In this document: positions 16,628 through 25,422 of the stretch, one piece after another
Position numbering within the stretch: position 1 is the stretch's first letter
Layout of the letters: each line of letters opens with the position of its first letter
Source of the DNA: Rhizorhabdus dicambivorans
Lineage (GTDB): Bacteria; Pseudomonadota; Alphaproteobacteria; Sphingomonadales; Sphingomonadaceae
Assembly (NCBI RefSeq): GCF_002355275.1
Contig: NZ_CP023450.1
Location: forward strand, 1 to 64,000
Reading direction: 5' to 3'
DNA: 64,000 bases
Program-made: the position numbers and the translations under genes
Notes under the pieces: generated by a model
Seen by the model: the letters and a program-made list of their open reading frames with translations, nothing else
Told to the model about the DNA's origin: nothing
The model's database searches: none

Positions 16628-17929
16628 ATGCACCGATTGCTCGCGGCCTTGCTGGCCGCGACCGCTTGCGCGAGCATCGCGCAGGCCCAAACCGCGTCGC
16701 CGGTTGATACCGGAGCCGCTCAGCCCCAAAGCACGTCGCCCGCCTTAATAGGCCCATCTTTCACAGTCGATCGCGCTCTCGAACTTGCCGGCGTCGTTTC
16801 GCCGTCGCTCGAAGCCGCCACGGCGGACATTCGCGCTGCCGAAGCGGGACGGCGCGTCGCGGGGCTCCGGCCCAATCCAAGCGTCATGGTCGAAGCTGAA
16901 AATGTCGCTGGTTCCGGCCCGTACCGTGGCACGCAGAGCCTCGAAGCGACCACATCGCTTACGCTGCCGATCGAACTCGGCGGCAAGCGATCGGCTCGGA
17001 TCGCCGTCGCGGACGCTCGAACCGACCGGGCCACCATACAGGCCACGATCGCACAAGCCGATCTCCGGCTGAACGTCATTCGCGCCTACGCGGAGGCCGC
17101 CTCGGCGGAACGTCGGCTCATTACCGCCCGCGATCAGGCCCGTATCGCAAATGAAACCCTGCGCGCCGCGCAGGTCCGCGTGCAGGCGGGCCGCGCGTCG
17201 CCGATCGAGGCAGAGCGAGCGAACGTAGCACGGGTCAATGCCGACGCTGCGCTAACGCGGGAAGAACGGGCTGTCGAAGTCGCGCGGTTCACCCTGTCGC
17301 GAATTATCGGCCAACCCATCGCGGGGCCGCTCGACACGGACTGGTTCTCCCGCGCGCCCGCGACCTATGGCCCCCTCCGGCCAATAGACAGCACGGGCAC
17401 GCTCATGATGGCGGCGGCCAATGCCGACTTCGCTATCGCCGACGCCGGCGTGCGCCTCGCGCGCTCGCAGCGCGTTCCCGACCTGACGCTTGGGGCCGGC
17501 GCGCGCCGGCTCGAACAGACCAATGACACGGCGGCGATTTTCAGCCTGTCGATCCCGATCCCGATGTTCAACAACGGCCGGGCGGCGTTGAGCCAAGCCA
17601 CCGCCGAACGGCAGAGCGCGGACGCGCGGCGACGCCTCACGGCACTCGATGTGGACCAGGCCATTGCGCGCGCCCAAGCCGATGCCGCCAACGCCGCCAC
17701 AAATGCGGCGGCGGCCAGTGGACCCGCGCTCGCGGCGGCCGAAGAAGCCGCCCGCATCGCCCGCATCGGCTATCGCGAGGGCAAGTTCGGCCAGCTCGAT
17801 CTACTCGATGCCGAACGCACGCTCGCCCAGACACGGGCGGCTGCGATCGACGCGCTGCTCTCCTACCACATCGCCCAGGCGCAGCTTGAGCGGCTTACCG
17901 CCCGCGCGCCGATCACACAGGGGGAATGA
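16628..17929 (+). CDS. czcC: CzcC-type outer-membrane efflux channel (operon 1)
   Basis: A 433-residue outer-membrane protein of the TolC family with a Sec signal peptide ending A-Q-A. The typical repeats are seen: A-L-E-L-A with S-P-S-L-E-A-A, then G-L-R-P-N-P-S-V-M-V-E-A-E-N near residue 80, and the second copy P-D-L-T-L-G-A-G-A-R-R near residue 285. It forms the outer-membrane exit duct for Zn/Co/Cd. Its stop is only a few bases from czcB, then czcA follows, so this is one transcript. The start ATG has a CAGGAG ribosome site upstream. Confidence 0.9.
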   Translation: MHRLLAALLAATACASIAQAQTASPVDTGAAQPQSTSPALIGPSFTVDRALELAGVVSPSLEAATADIRAAEAGRRVAGLRPNPSVMVEAENVAGSGPYRGTQSLEATTSLTLPIELGGKRSARIAVADARTDRATIQATIAQADLRLNVIRAYAEAASAERRLITARDQARIANETLRAAQVRVQAGRASPIEAERANVARVNADAALTREERAVEVARFTLSRIIGQPIAGPLDTDWFSRAPATYGPLRPIDSTGTLMMAAANADFAIADAGVRLARSQRVPDLTLGAGARRLEQTNDTAAIFSLSIPIPMFNNGRAALSQATAERQSADARRRLTALDVDQAIARAQADAANAATNAAAASGPALAAAEEAARIARIGYREGKFGQLDLLDAERTLAQTRAAAIDALLSYHIAQAQLERLTARAPITQGE

Positions 17930-17932
17930 CAA

Positions 17933-19102
17933 ATGAAAACCCGTACCATGGCGATCTTGCCGCTCACGCTGGCCGCACTCCTGATGGCCGGATGTTCCGG
18001 CGGCGAGAAGGCGGCGGACGACGCGCAGAACGCCACCACGGCCAAAAATGGCGCGGCATCCGAAGAGGGAGGTCATGCCGACGAAGAAGGCGAAATCGAC
18101 CTTAGCGCCGATCAGATTCGCAAAGCCGGTGTCGAGCTGGTCCGCGTGATCCGCAGCGGTGGGGGTGCGTTGACCCTCCCCGCAACGATCGAAGGCGACC
18201 CCCAAGGTATGCAGGTCGTGTCCGCCGCGATCGGCGGGCGTGTCGTCTCGCTCACGCGCAACCTCGGCCAGTCCGTCGGACGCGGGCAGACGCTCGCTGT
18301 CATCGAAAGCCGTGAAGCGGCATCGCTCAACGCCGAAATTGAGGCCGCGCGGGCCAGACTGGCGCTCGCCGAGAGCAATCTCCGTCGCGAACAGCGTCTG
18401 TTCAACGAGCGTGTGTCGCCCGAACAGGATCTGATTGCGGCCCGCACGGCAGCCACAGAAGCACGCATCGCGCTGCGTCTCGCGCAGCAACAGGTGTCGG
18501 CCGCTGGCGGCGGCGGCGGCGCGCTCAATCGCATCGCGATCAATGCTCCCCTCTCGGGCCAGGTCGTCGCGCGCAGCGTGACGCTGGGCCAGACGGTCGC
18601 CGCCGATGCCGAGCTGTTCCGCGTCGCCAACCTCGGGCGGGTCGCGGTGACGCTGGCGCTGTCACCGGCTGATGCCGGCAAGGTGCGCCCCGGCTCTCAA
18701 ATCGAGATCCTGGCGGGCGATCGGCGATCGGTGGCGCGGGTCGATTTCGTCTCCCCAATCCTCGATGAAACCACGCGCCTTGCGAGCGTGATCGCGGTCA
18801 TCGACAACCGAGCCGGCCAATGGCGCGTGGGCGAGCCCGTGACGGCGGCGATCCAGCTTGCGGGCAGCGGCCCCGCATCGCTGCTCGTGCCGCAAAGCGC
18901 GGTACAGACCGTCGAAGGCAGGTCCACGGTGTTTGTGCGCACCGACCATGGCTTCAAGGCGACCCCTGTCACGCTCGGAAGCCCGAACGGCGACAACGTG
19001 GTCGTGACGTCGGGGCTCAAGGGCCACGAACAGCTCGCCGGCCCCAATAGCTTCACCCTCAAGGCTGAGCTCGGAAAGGGCGAAGCGGAGCATGGGCACT
19101 GA
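17933..19102 (+). CDS. czcB: CzcB-type membrane fusion protein (operon 1)
   Basis: A 389-residue adaptor protein. It has a lipoprotein signal (L-M-A-G-C, Cys 21) and so is anchored to the membrane by lipid. An acidic, His-containing N-terminal linker precedes the barrel-sandwich domain G-R-V-V-S-L-T-R-N-L-G-Q-S-V-G-R-G-Q, then a helical hairpin and the beta-barrel (V-A-V-T-L-A-L-S). It joins CzcA to CzcC in the periplasm. The gene follows czcC after three bases and precedes czcA by two. Confidence 0.9.
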   Translation: MKTRTMAILPLTLAALLMAGCSGGEKAADDAQNATTAKNGAASEEGGHADEEGEIDLSADQIRKAGVELVRVIRSGGGALTLPATIEGDPQGMQVVSAAIGGRVVSLTRNLGQSVGRGQTLAVIESREAASLNAEIEAARARLALAESNLRREQRLFNERVSPEQDLIAARTAATEARIALRLAQQQVSAAGGGGGALNRIAINAPLSGQVVARSVTLGQTVAADAELFRVANLGRVAVTLALSPADAGKVRPGSQIEILAGDRRSVARVDFVSPILDETTRLASVIAVIDNRAGQWRVGEPVTAAIQLAGSGPASLLVPQSAVQTVEGRSTVFVRTDHGFKATPVTLGSPNGDNVVVTSGLKGHEQLAGPNSFTLKAELGKGEAEHGH

Positions 19103-19104
19103 TC

Positions 19105-22100
19105 ATGATAGACCGCATCGTCACATTTTCCGTCGAGCGTCGCTGGTTCATCCTGCTCATGACGCTCATCGCTGCGGCTATCGGAGGCTGGGCGCTTTCG
19201 CGCCTGCCAATCGACGCCGTTCCCGACATCACCAACAATCAGGTGCAGGTGAACATCGCCGCGCCGGCCCTTTCACCCGAACTGGTCGAGAAGCAAATCG
19301 CTTTCCCGATCGAAACCGCGCTCGCCGGGGTTCCCGGCCTTGAATACACCCGGTCGCTCAGCCGCAATGGTTTTGCCCAGGTCACGGCGGTCTTCACGGA
19401 TTCGACCGACATTTACTTTGCGCGCCAGCAGGTCGCGGAGCGGTTGCGCGTCGCGGAAGAAAGCCTGCCCGATGGTGCGGTGCCGACGATGGGGCCGATC
19501 GCGACGGGCCTGGGCGAAGTCTATATGTGGACTGTCCGTTTCCAGCACCGGAAGGAAGACAAGCACAAGCCGGGCGAGCCCGGCATGCAGCCGGATGGCA
19601 GTTACATCACGCCAGAGGGCGACCGGCTTGTCAGCGAGGCCGATCAGGCGACCTATCTGCGCACCGCACAAGACTGGATCGTCGCGCCGCTGCTGAAGAA
19701 TACGCCGGGCCTTGCCGGCGTCGATTCGATCGGCGGCCATGTGAAGCAGTTTCAGGTCATTCCCGACGTCCAGCGGCTTGCTGCACTTGGGCTGAACCTG
19801 ACCGATCTCGCCCGCGCGCTCGAAGAGAATAACGTGGGCGTCGGCGCGGGCGTGGTCGATCGTGGCGGCGAGGGCCTCGCTGTCCGCTCCGACGCGCGCA
19901 TCCGCAATGTCGGCGAGCTGGCCGGCACCGTCATCGCGACCCGCGAAGGCACGCCGATCCGGCTCGACCAGGTGGCGCAGGTGCGTCTCGGGCAGGCGAT
20001 CCGCTACGGCTCCGCGTCGGAAAACGGCAAAGAAGTCGTCGTCGGCACCGCGATCATGCGGATCGGTGAAAACAGCCGCACCGTTGCCTCGGCGGTCGCG
20101 GAGCGGCTTGATGGAATCAATGCCTCGCTGCCGACCGACGTTGTGATTCAGCCGGTGCTTGATCGCACAGCGCTGGTCAATTCGACGATCAAGACGGTGG
20201 CCAAGAACCTCACCGAAGGCGCGCTGCTCGTCATCGTCGTGCTATTCGTGCTGCTCGGCAATTTCCGGGCAGCGCTGATCGCGGCACTGGTGATCCCGAT
20301 CACCATGGCAATGACCAGCTTCGGCATGTTGCGCGGCGGCGTCTCGGCCAATCTGATGAGCCTCGGCGCGCTGGACTTCGGCCTGATCGTCGACGGCGCG
20401 GTCATCATCGTCGAGAATGCGCTGCGACGCATCGCTGAGCGGCAACATCATTACGGCCGCACGCTCGCACTCGACGAACGGTTGTCGGTCGTAGCGCATG
20501 CCGCCCGCGAAATGATCCGCCCGTCCGTGTTCGGGCAGGCGATCATCATCCTCGTCTATGTGCCGCTGCTCACGCTCACTGGCGTCGAAGGCAAGACCTT
20601 CACGCCGATGGCGCTGACGGTCATTATGGCACTCGTCTTCGCCTTCATCCTCTCGTTGACCTTCGTGCCGGCCATGCTGGCGATCTGGCTGTCGAAGCCG
20701 GTCGAAGAGAAGGAAGGAAGGATCATGACCTGGCTCAAGCACAAGTACGAGCCGGGCCTTGATCGCGCGATGAAGCGGCCAACGCTCACAATGGGCGTGG
20801 GTATCGGCGCCTTCCTTGCCGCGATCCTGACCTTCTCGTTCCTGGGCCAAGAGTTCTTGCCCCAGCTTGATGAAGGCGACCTGACCGCCCAGGTGCTCCG
20901 CGTGCCGGGAACGTCAATCGATCAGAGTCAGGCAATGCAGTCGCGGATCGAGCGGGAACTCGGCAAGCTGCCCGAGGTGCGGTTCGTTTTCTCCAAGACC
21001 GGTACGGCGGAACTCGCCGCCGACCCCATGCCCCCCAACATCTCCGACACCTTCATCATCATCAAGCCGCGCGATGAGTGGCCGGACTCGGGGCTCAGCA
21101 AGTCCGACTTGGTGGCGAAAGTCGAGAAGACGCTTGAAAGTCTGCCGGGTGGTGCGTTCGAGATCACCCAGCCCATCCAGATGCGCTTCAACGAGCTGAT
21201 CGCCGGCGTGAGGGGCGACATCGCGGTCAAGGTGTTCGGCGACGACACCGACGCGATGAACGCGACGGCCAATGCTATCGCGGCTGTCCTGCGCAAGACG
21301 GAAGGTGCCGTCGACGTTCGGGTGGAACAGACCGAAGGCCTGCCGATGCTCGACATTCGGCCGCGCCGCGACATCATGTCGAGGCTCGGCATCACCGCGC
21401 AGACCGTGCAGGACACCATCTCAGCCGCGATCGGCGGACGGGACGCCGGCATGATCTTCGAAGGAGATCGGCGCTTCGCCATCACCATCCGCCTGTCGGA
21501 TGTGGCGCGCGCCAATCTGCAAACGCTCGGTCAGGTGCCGGTGCCGCTGCCGAATGGGGGGTTCGTGCCGCTTCAAAGCGTCGCCGACATTGGCGTGACC
21601 GATGGTCCCAACCAGATCAGCCGCGAAAATGGCAAGCGGCGGGTCGTCGTGCAGGCGAATGTGCGCGGTCGTGACGTGGCGGGCGTGGTTGCGGATGCGC
21701 AGGCTGCTATCGCGAGCGAGGTGCGTCTCTCCACCGGGCAATATCTCGATTGGGGCGGCCAGTTCGAGAACCTACAATCGGCGAGCGAGCGGCTGATGCT
21801 CGTGGTTCCGGCCTGTTTCGCGCTCATCATCCTACTGCTCTACGGGGCCTTGGGAAGCATGCGTGATGCAGCGATCGTCTTCACCGGCGTGCCGTTGGCG
21901 CTGGTGGGTGGCGTGCTCGCCCTGTTCCTGCGGGGCATGCCCTTTTCGATCTCGGCGGCGGTCGGCTTCATCGCCCTGTCCGGCATTGCGGTCTTGAATG
22001 GACTCGTCATGGTGACATCGATTCAGGAACTGATGGCCCGAGGCATGGAGCGCGCGAAAGCCGCCCGTGAAGGCGCCATGATGCGTTTGCGCCCCGTGGT

Positions 22101-22341
22101 CATGACGGCGCTGGTCGCGTCACTCGGCTTCGTGCCCATGGCGATCGCGTCGGGTGCGGGCGCCGAAGTTCAAAAGCCGCTGGCGACGGTGGTCATCGGG
22201 GGGCTCATCTCGGCGACCCTGCTGACGTTGTTCCTGCTGCCGACGCTCTACGCGCGCTACGGGCGCAGGGAGACGGATATTCCGCCGCCGGACAAGCGGC
22301 CCGACCCGGGATCGTCCAATCTCGTCAAGGCTTCCCTGTGA
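19105..22341 (+). CDS. czcA: CzcA-type RND efflux pump (operon 1)
   Basis: A 1078-residue proton-driven inner-membrane transporter. TM4 has D-F-G-L-I-V-D-G-A-V-I-I-V-E-N, the signature of divalent heavy-metal exporters (HME1: Zn/Co/Cd). The usual two halves with twelve helices and two large periplasmic loops are complete, and the C-terminus is short. It should export Zn, Co or Cd from the periplasm or cytosol. It is intact, unlike cusA. A terminator-like hairpin follows at 22384. Confidence 0.92.
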   Translation: MIDRIVTFSVERRWFILLMTLIAAAIGGWALSRLPIDAVPDITNNQVQVNIAAPALSPELVEKQIAFPIETALAGVPGLEYTRSLSRNGFAQVTAVFTDSTDIYFARQQVAERLRVAEESLPDGAVPTMGPIATGLGEVYMWTVRFQHRKEDKHKPGEPGMQPDGSYITPEGDRLVSEADQATYLRTAQDWIVAPLLKNTPGLAGVDSIGGHVKQFQVIPDVQRLAALGLNLTDLARALEENNVGVGAGVVDRGGEGLAVRSDARIRNVGELAGTVIATREGTPIRLDQVAQVRLGQAIRYGSASENGKEVVVGTAIMRIGENSRTVASAVAERLDGINASLPTDVVIQPVLDRTALVNSTIKTVAKNLTEGALLVIVVLFVLLGNFRAALIAALVIPITMAMTSFGMLRGGVSANLMSLGALDFGLIVDGAVIIVENALRRIAERQHHYGRTLALDERLSVVAHAAREMIRPSVFGQAIIILVYVPLLTLTGVEGKTFTPMALTVIMALVFAFILSLTFVPAMLAIWLSKPVEEKEGRIMTWLKHKYEPGLDRAMKRPTLTMGVGIGAFLAAILTFSFLGQEFLPQLDEGDLTAQVLRVPGTSIDQSQAMQSRIERELGKLPEVRFVFSKTGTAELAADPMPPNISDTFIIIKPRDEWPDSGLSKSDLVAKVEKTLESLPGGAFEITQPIQMRFNELIAGVRGDIAVKVFGDDTDAMNATANAIAAVLRKTEGAVDVRVEQTEGLPMLDIRPRRDIMSRLGITAQTVQDTISAAIGGRDAGMIFEGDRRFAITIRLSDVARANLQTLGQVPVPLPNGGFVPLQSVADIGVTDGPNQISRENGKRRVVVQANVRGRDVAGVVADAQAAIASEVRLSTGQYLDWGGQFENLQSASERLMLVVPACFALIILLLYGALGSMRDAAIVFTGVPLALVGGVLALFLRGMPFSISAAVGFIALSGIAVLNGLVMVTSIQELMARGMERAKAAREGAMMRLRPVVMTALVASLGFVPMAIASGAGAEVQKPLATVVIGGLISATLLTLFLLPTLYARYGRRETDIPPPDKRPDPGSSNLVKASL

Positions 22342-22383
22342 GTCCTGGTGGCCGCCCTATCGGCAACGGGCATCCCTGTAAGA

Positions 22384-22406
22384 GGCGGGCGGCTTTGCCG
22401 TCCGCC
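22384..22406 (+). terminator. Hairpin after czcCBA operon 1
   Basis: A ten-base stem, GGCGGGCGGC (22384-22393) and GCCGTCCGCC (22397-22406), with a three-base TTT loop and one G-T pair. It lies 43 bases after czcA. There is no downstream T run, so termination strength is uncertain. Confidence 0.55.
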
Positions 22407-23083
22407 GCATCAGACACCAGCGAAAAGGCAACCTGACCATGGAGGAAAACACCCATTCTATATAACCTCCTTTGACGCTTTCACACGTGCCGATCATTCG
22501 CGCAATTTGCCCTCGGCGAGCGCGGCATATGGCGGAAATGCCAGAGATGGAGAACTTCCACCGCTTTGCAATGTAGTCTGTGGCGGGTCGCCTTGGGGTG
22601 GGCAAAGGTATGGCGGTGTTCTCGCGCCAAGTCGACGGGCGCCACCTGGCGACCGGACTGCAGGACGCTGAGAATCTCTGGTTGCTCACACCTCGGATCT
22701 TGCGACCTGGAACGGCGGGACACGCATTCTTGCTCTAGCGCCCGTTCAGGCTTCGCCCAGTTCGGTAAATGCGGCTCACTGATCGATATCGAGAAGAGCT
22801 GGCTTCACCCACGGGGCCGTTGATCGAACGGCGCGCGGGAGATCGCGACGACCATGGCCCAAATGTCGTTTACATTTACGGCGGATCGCTGCGTGGCCGA
22901 GTGCTGCTGCCTTACGGGGACGCCGACAACTGTTTGCGGTGTGCCAATGTCCAGCTCGACGCGCCGGACTCGGCGATGCGAAGGGGCAATTTCACTGTTC
23001 CTAACGTTCACTCGGCGTTCAAAAGCAATTTTTCATATAAGCTTCGGCCCTTCCAGAGGGGCGGCATTCAAAACGAGAACGCG
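22407..23083. other. Intergenic region
   Basis: About 680 bases with no gene I can support. Several short frames exist on both strands (for example 22357-22689 minus, 22566-22823 plus, 22805-23011 minus) but none has a recognisable motif or good start. It may be the remains of a lost gene. Confidence 0.45.
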
Positions 23084-23389
23084 ATGCGCAAGATCATATG
23101 GACCGGCCTGGCCGCGTTGACGATCGCGGTTCCGACGTCGGCGATGGCCCAACATCACGATGGCGGATATCGTGGCGGTTACGGTGACGAGGTCTTGGGC
23201 GACCGCGGCCATGGATATCGGGAGCCGGAGCCCTATTACCGCCATTCGGAGCCTTACGCCTATTCCTATCCGGCGTATCCGGCACACCAATACGAGCGGC
23301 CTTACCGCTATGACCGTCACCCCTATAACCGCCACGACCGGCCGCGCCACCATCGCGAACGACATCATCGTGCGCGCCAGCATCATTGA
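23084..23389 (+). CDS. His/Tyr/Arg-rich exported protein
   Basis: A 101-residue exported protein. A clear signal peptide (M-R-K-I-I-W-T-G-L-A-A-L-T-I-A-V) ends near A-M-A. The mature chain is almost low-complexity: G-G-Y-R-G-G-Y-G, many Y-R, H-P-Y and finally R-H-H-R-E-R-H-H-R-A-R-Q-H-H. The histidines suggest metal binding in the periplasm, as in RcnB-like or other His-rich proteins, but no family match is certain. The start ATG has no strong ribosome site. Its end overlaps the minus-strand HAD gene by seven bases. Confidence 0.6.
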   Translation: MRKIIWTGLAALTIAVPTSAMAQHHDGGYRGGYGDEVLGDRGHGYREPEPYYRHSEPYAYSYPAYPAHQYERPYRYDRHPYNRHDRPRHHRERHHRARQHH

Positions 23390-24168
23390 TCGGGAGGGGT
23401 GATGCCTTCGGGGAATGCGTGACGGTCGGCGAGGCAAGCGACGATTGCCGCGATTACGCTAAGCGCTTCTCGCGGATCGCGGACACAGATCGTATCGAGA
23501 CCCAGCAGCTTTGCGGGATAGTCGTTTCCACCCGGAAAGATGGCGTCGCCCACGAACAGCATCGCATCGAGCGGAATGCCGCTTTCGCAGCTCAGGCGTT
23601 CGAGGCCATAGGCCTTGTCCACGCCCTCCCGAGTCACGTCGATCGACGTCGTCCCCCCCATTTTGATCGAAAAGCCCGGTAGGCGCTGAATCAACTCGGC
23701 CTGGATCGCCTTGCGCTTGGCAAAGTCGGGATCCCATTGCTCCTTGGCGTCCAGTGGCGCTTGCTGCCCCAGCGCCGAGAAGGTTATCTGGCTCCCACGA
23801 TCCTCGATCCGCTCGCCCCAACTCCGCTCCGCCTGAAACCCTGTCGCCTCCAGTGCCGCATCGAAAGCATCGAGAATTGTCTTCTTTTCTTCTTTGCCGA
23901 AAAGCTCGGCGTAAGCCCGCCGCCATGTCCCGTCATACCGATAGAGCTTGGTTCCGGTGGTCGGCAGCAGCCACAACCTGCCACGATACGCTCTTGCAGG
24001 GAGCCGGCTTGCAACCTGCTTGTCGAATTGCGGCCAGTCCCCGCCTGAGATAATCGCGACCTCGGCGACGGCCAGCAGGTCGGCGAGCGCTTGTCCCATT
24101 CGTTCGTCCAGCGGCTGCTTGCTGTCGGCAAGTGTGCCGTCAAGATCGAAGGCAATCAGAGCCTTCAT
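23383..24168 (-). CDS. HAD-superfamily phosphatase (HAD-IIB type)
   Basis: A 261-residue cytosolic enzyme. Motif I is F-D-L-D-G-T-L-A-D-S at the N-terminus, motif II I-I-S-G-G-D, and motif IV is seen as F-V-G-D-A-I-F-P-G-G-N-D-Y near residue 210. The size and cap position resemble HAD-IIB sugar phosphatases and phosphomannomutase-like proteins. Substrate unknown. I start at ATG 24168 because the motif I aspartate then falls at residue 8; the longer frame to 24294 adds an unrelated Arg-rich piece. No obvious link to metals. Confidence 0.78.
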   Translation of the reverse strand: MKALIAFDLDGTLADSKQPLDERMGQALADLLAVAEVAIISGGDWPQFDKQVASRLPARAYRGRLWLLPTTGTKLYRYDGTWRRAYAELFGKEEKKTILDAFDAALEATGFQAERSWGERIEDRGSQITFSALGQQAPLDAKEQWDPDFAKRKAIQAELIQRLPGFSIKMGGTTSIDVTREGVDKAYGLERLSCESGIPLDAMLFVGDAIFPGGNDYPAKLLGLDTICVRDPREALSVIAAIVACLADRHAFPEGITPPDQ

Positions 24169-24242
24169 GCCAATCGCCCCAAGATGGCGGTTGGGGAATC
24201 GAGCCTGCCGCGCGCGGCTATTGGGCGACCGCCTTCTTGCAT

Positions 24243-24428
24243 CGGAGCAACCGCCTCCAGTATTCGGCACTGACCGCCTGTACCGCCGTCGCAAAGAGCG
24301 TCCAGCGCGGCGCTCTCTCGGCGGAGGGCGGCAAGATCGGCAAGCTTATGATCGATTTCCCCCAGATGTGTCGATGCAATTGTGTCGGTAGTTGCACAAT
24401 CACGAGTTCCTCGTCCGCCAAAGACAAC
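24243..24428 (-). pseudogene. C-terminal fragment of a MerR-family regulator
   Basis: Within a minus-strand frame the segment H-L-G-E-I-D-H-K-L-A-D-L-A-A-L-R-R-E is followed by A-L-D-A-L-C-D-G-G-T-G-G-Q-C-R-I-L-E-A-V-A-P. This is the dimerisation helix and metal-binding tail of a zinc/copper-type MerR protein. The winged-helix half is absent and the sequence before it is unrelated, so this is a truncated remnant. It may once have controlled a neighbouring metal operon. Confidence 0.65.
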
Positions 24429-25022
24429 GGCGTCCGGACCTGATGTATACAAGAACCCCGAGTCTCGACTTTGGCTCCCGTTCGCCGTCCGCGTTCGCGG
24501 GCTGCAAGTACGGAGCGAACGGCGTCGCGATGTCATTGGTACGAATTAGACCGGGTGGCGAGCGCTGCCAACAGCCCGGTCGCGTTCTGTCGCGGCGCGC
24601 GACGATGCAATCAGCAATCTCCCCGTCGTTTTCGCTCCGCCGACAGCGGCTAGGCCCGAGCGCCGGGAACTATGACGACGCTTGGGCCGAGCGGCTGGCT
24701 CCAGTTCAGGCGATCGCAGGCGAACCTGGCCACTCAAGAAAAGTATCATACGAGAATCCGCACCTCGGTAGGTACATTTCTCCATCTAAACACGTGAATA
24801 GCCAGCCAATACTTCATTGTCCATATTTTACGTTTTTGGGTCTTCCTCTTAGAAGCCGCCGAATAAATGCAATTGAATGAAGATAAACATCGACGCAAGT
24901 TGGGCCCATAGGATGTAACAACATAACATCGAGGCGAGCCGTCGATGCCCGCCACGCGAATTCACTCTGGTTTGGAATTTACCTCTTCCTTTTCAACTTG
25001 AGAGAGGCTAGATGGTCAACCG
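24429..25022. other. Intergenic region upstream of czc operon 2
   Basis: About 590 bases without a convincing gene; a 162-codon plus frame (24392-24880) has no motif. The last 180 bases are AT-rich compared with surroundings and should carry the promoter of czc operon 2. A GATGT-N9-ACATC dyad lies near 24914-24932 but no known operator was recognised. Confidence 0.45.
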
Positions 25023-25358
25023 ATGAAAGGGTGGCTCTCCATAGTTCTCAGCCTGTTGCTCGCCTTCGGCGTGACGGCGGGAGCTATGGCCCATGCCGCT
25101 GAGCCGGGGTCGGGCACGCGTGTATTGGCGTCCATGGACGCTTGCGGGAGCTACTCGAAGAAGAGCGACAAGAGCCAATCCGATCCCTCAAAGATGTCGG
25201 TGAAATTTCATGGCTGTCACGGCCATCATGTGGGAATTCCGGTTGCGTCCGCGCCCGAGATCGAGCGCATAGCTCCCGTCCGAGTCGTGCTGCTGCGGAA
25301 TCGTGCAGGTCTCGCTCCCCCGACCCGTTCCGACACTTTCCGACCTCCGATTGCCTGA
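25023..25358 (+). CDS. Small exported protein preceding czcCBA (RPPxA tail, copy 2)
   Basis: A 111-residue exported protein. The signal peptide (K-G-W-L-S-I-V-L-S-L-L-L-A-F-G-V-T-A) is followed by a mature part with D-A-C-G-S-Y, then K-F-H-G-C-H-G-H-H, a likely metal-binding cluster, and ends T-F-R-P-P-I-A. The tail matches the proteins at 16188-16568 and 42908-43297. As with the first czc operon, it is the first gene before czcC, resembling CzcI by position. Function unknown, possibly periplasmic Zn/Cd buffering. Confidence 0.7.
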   Translation: MKGWLSIVLSLLLAFGVTAGAMAHAAEPGSGTRVLASMDACGSYSKKSDKSQSDPSKMSVKFHGCHGHHVGIPVASAPEIERIAPVRVVLLRNRAGLAPPTRSDTFRPPIA

Positions 25359-25422
25359 CAGCTGAAGCTTCGCCTGGCTGTGCCCAGGCGCGCGCCTTCG
25401 GTTTGTCAGGAGTTCTTCATAC

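Noticed and set aside
16145-24871. AATAAATGCA upstream of both czc operons (16145-16154 and 24862-24871)
   Set aside because: The copies are at different distances from the genes (43 and 151 bases) and are too short to claim as a shared regulatory element.
24392-24880. Plus-strand 162-codon frame
   Set aside because: No motif, poor start, and it overlaps the MerR remnant on the other strand.
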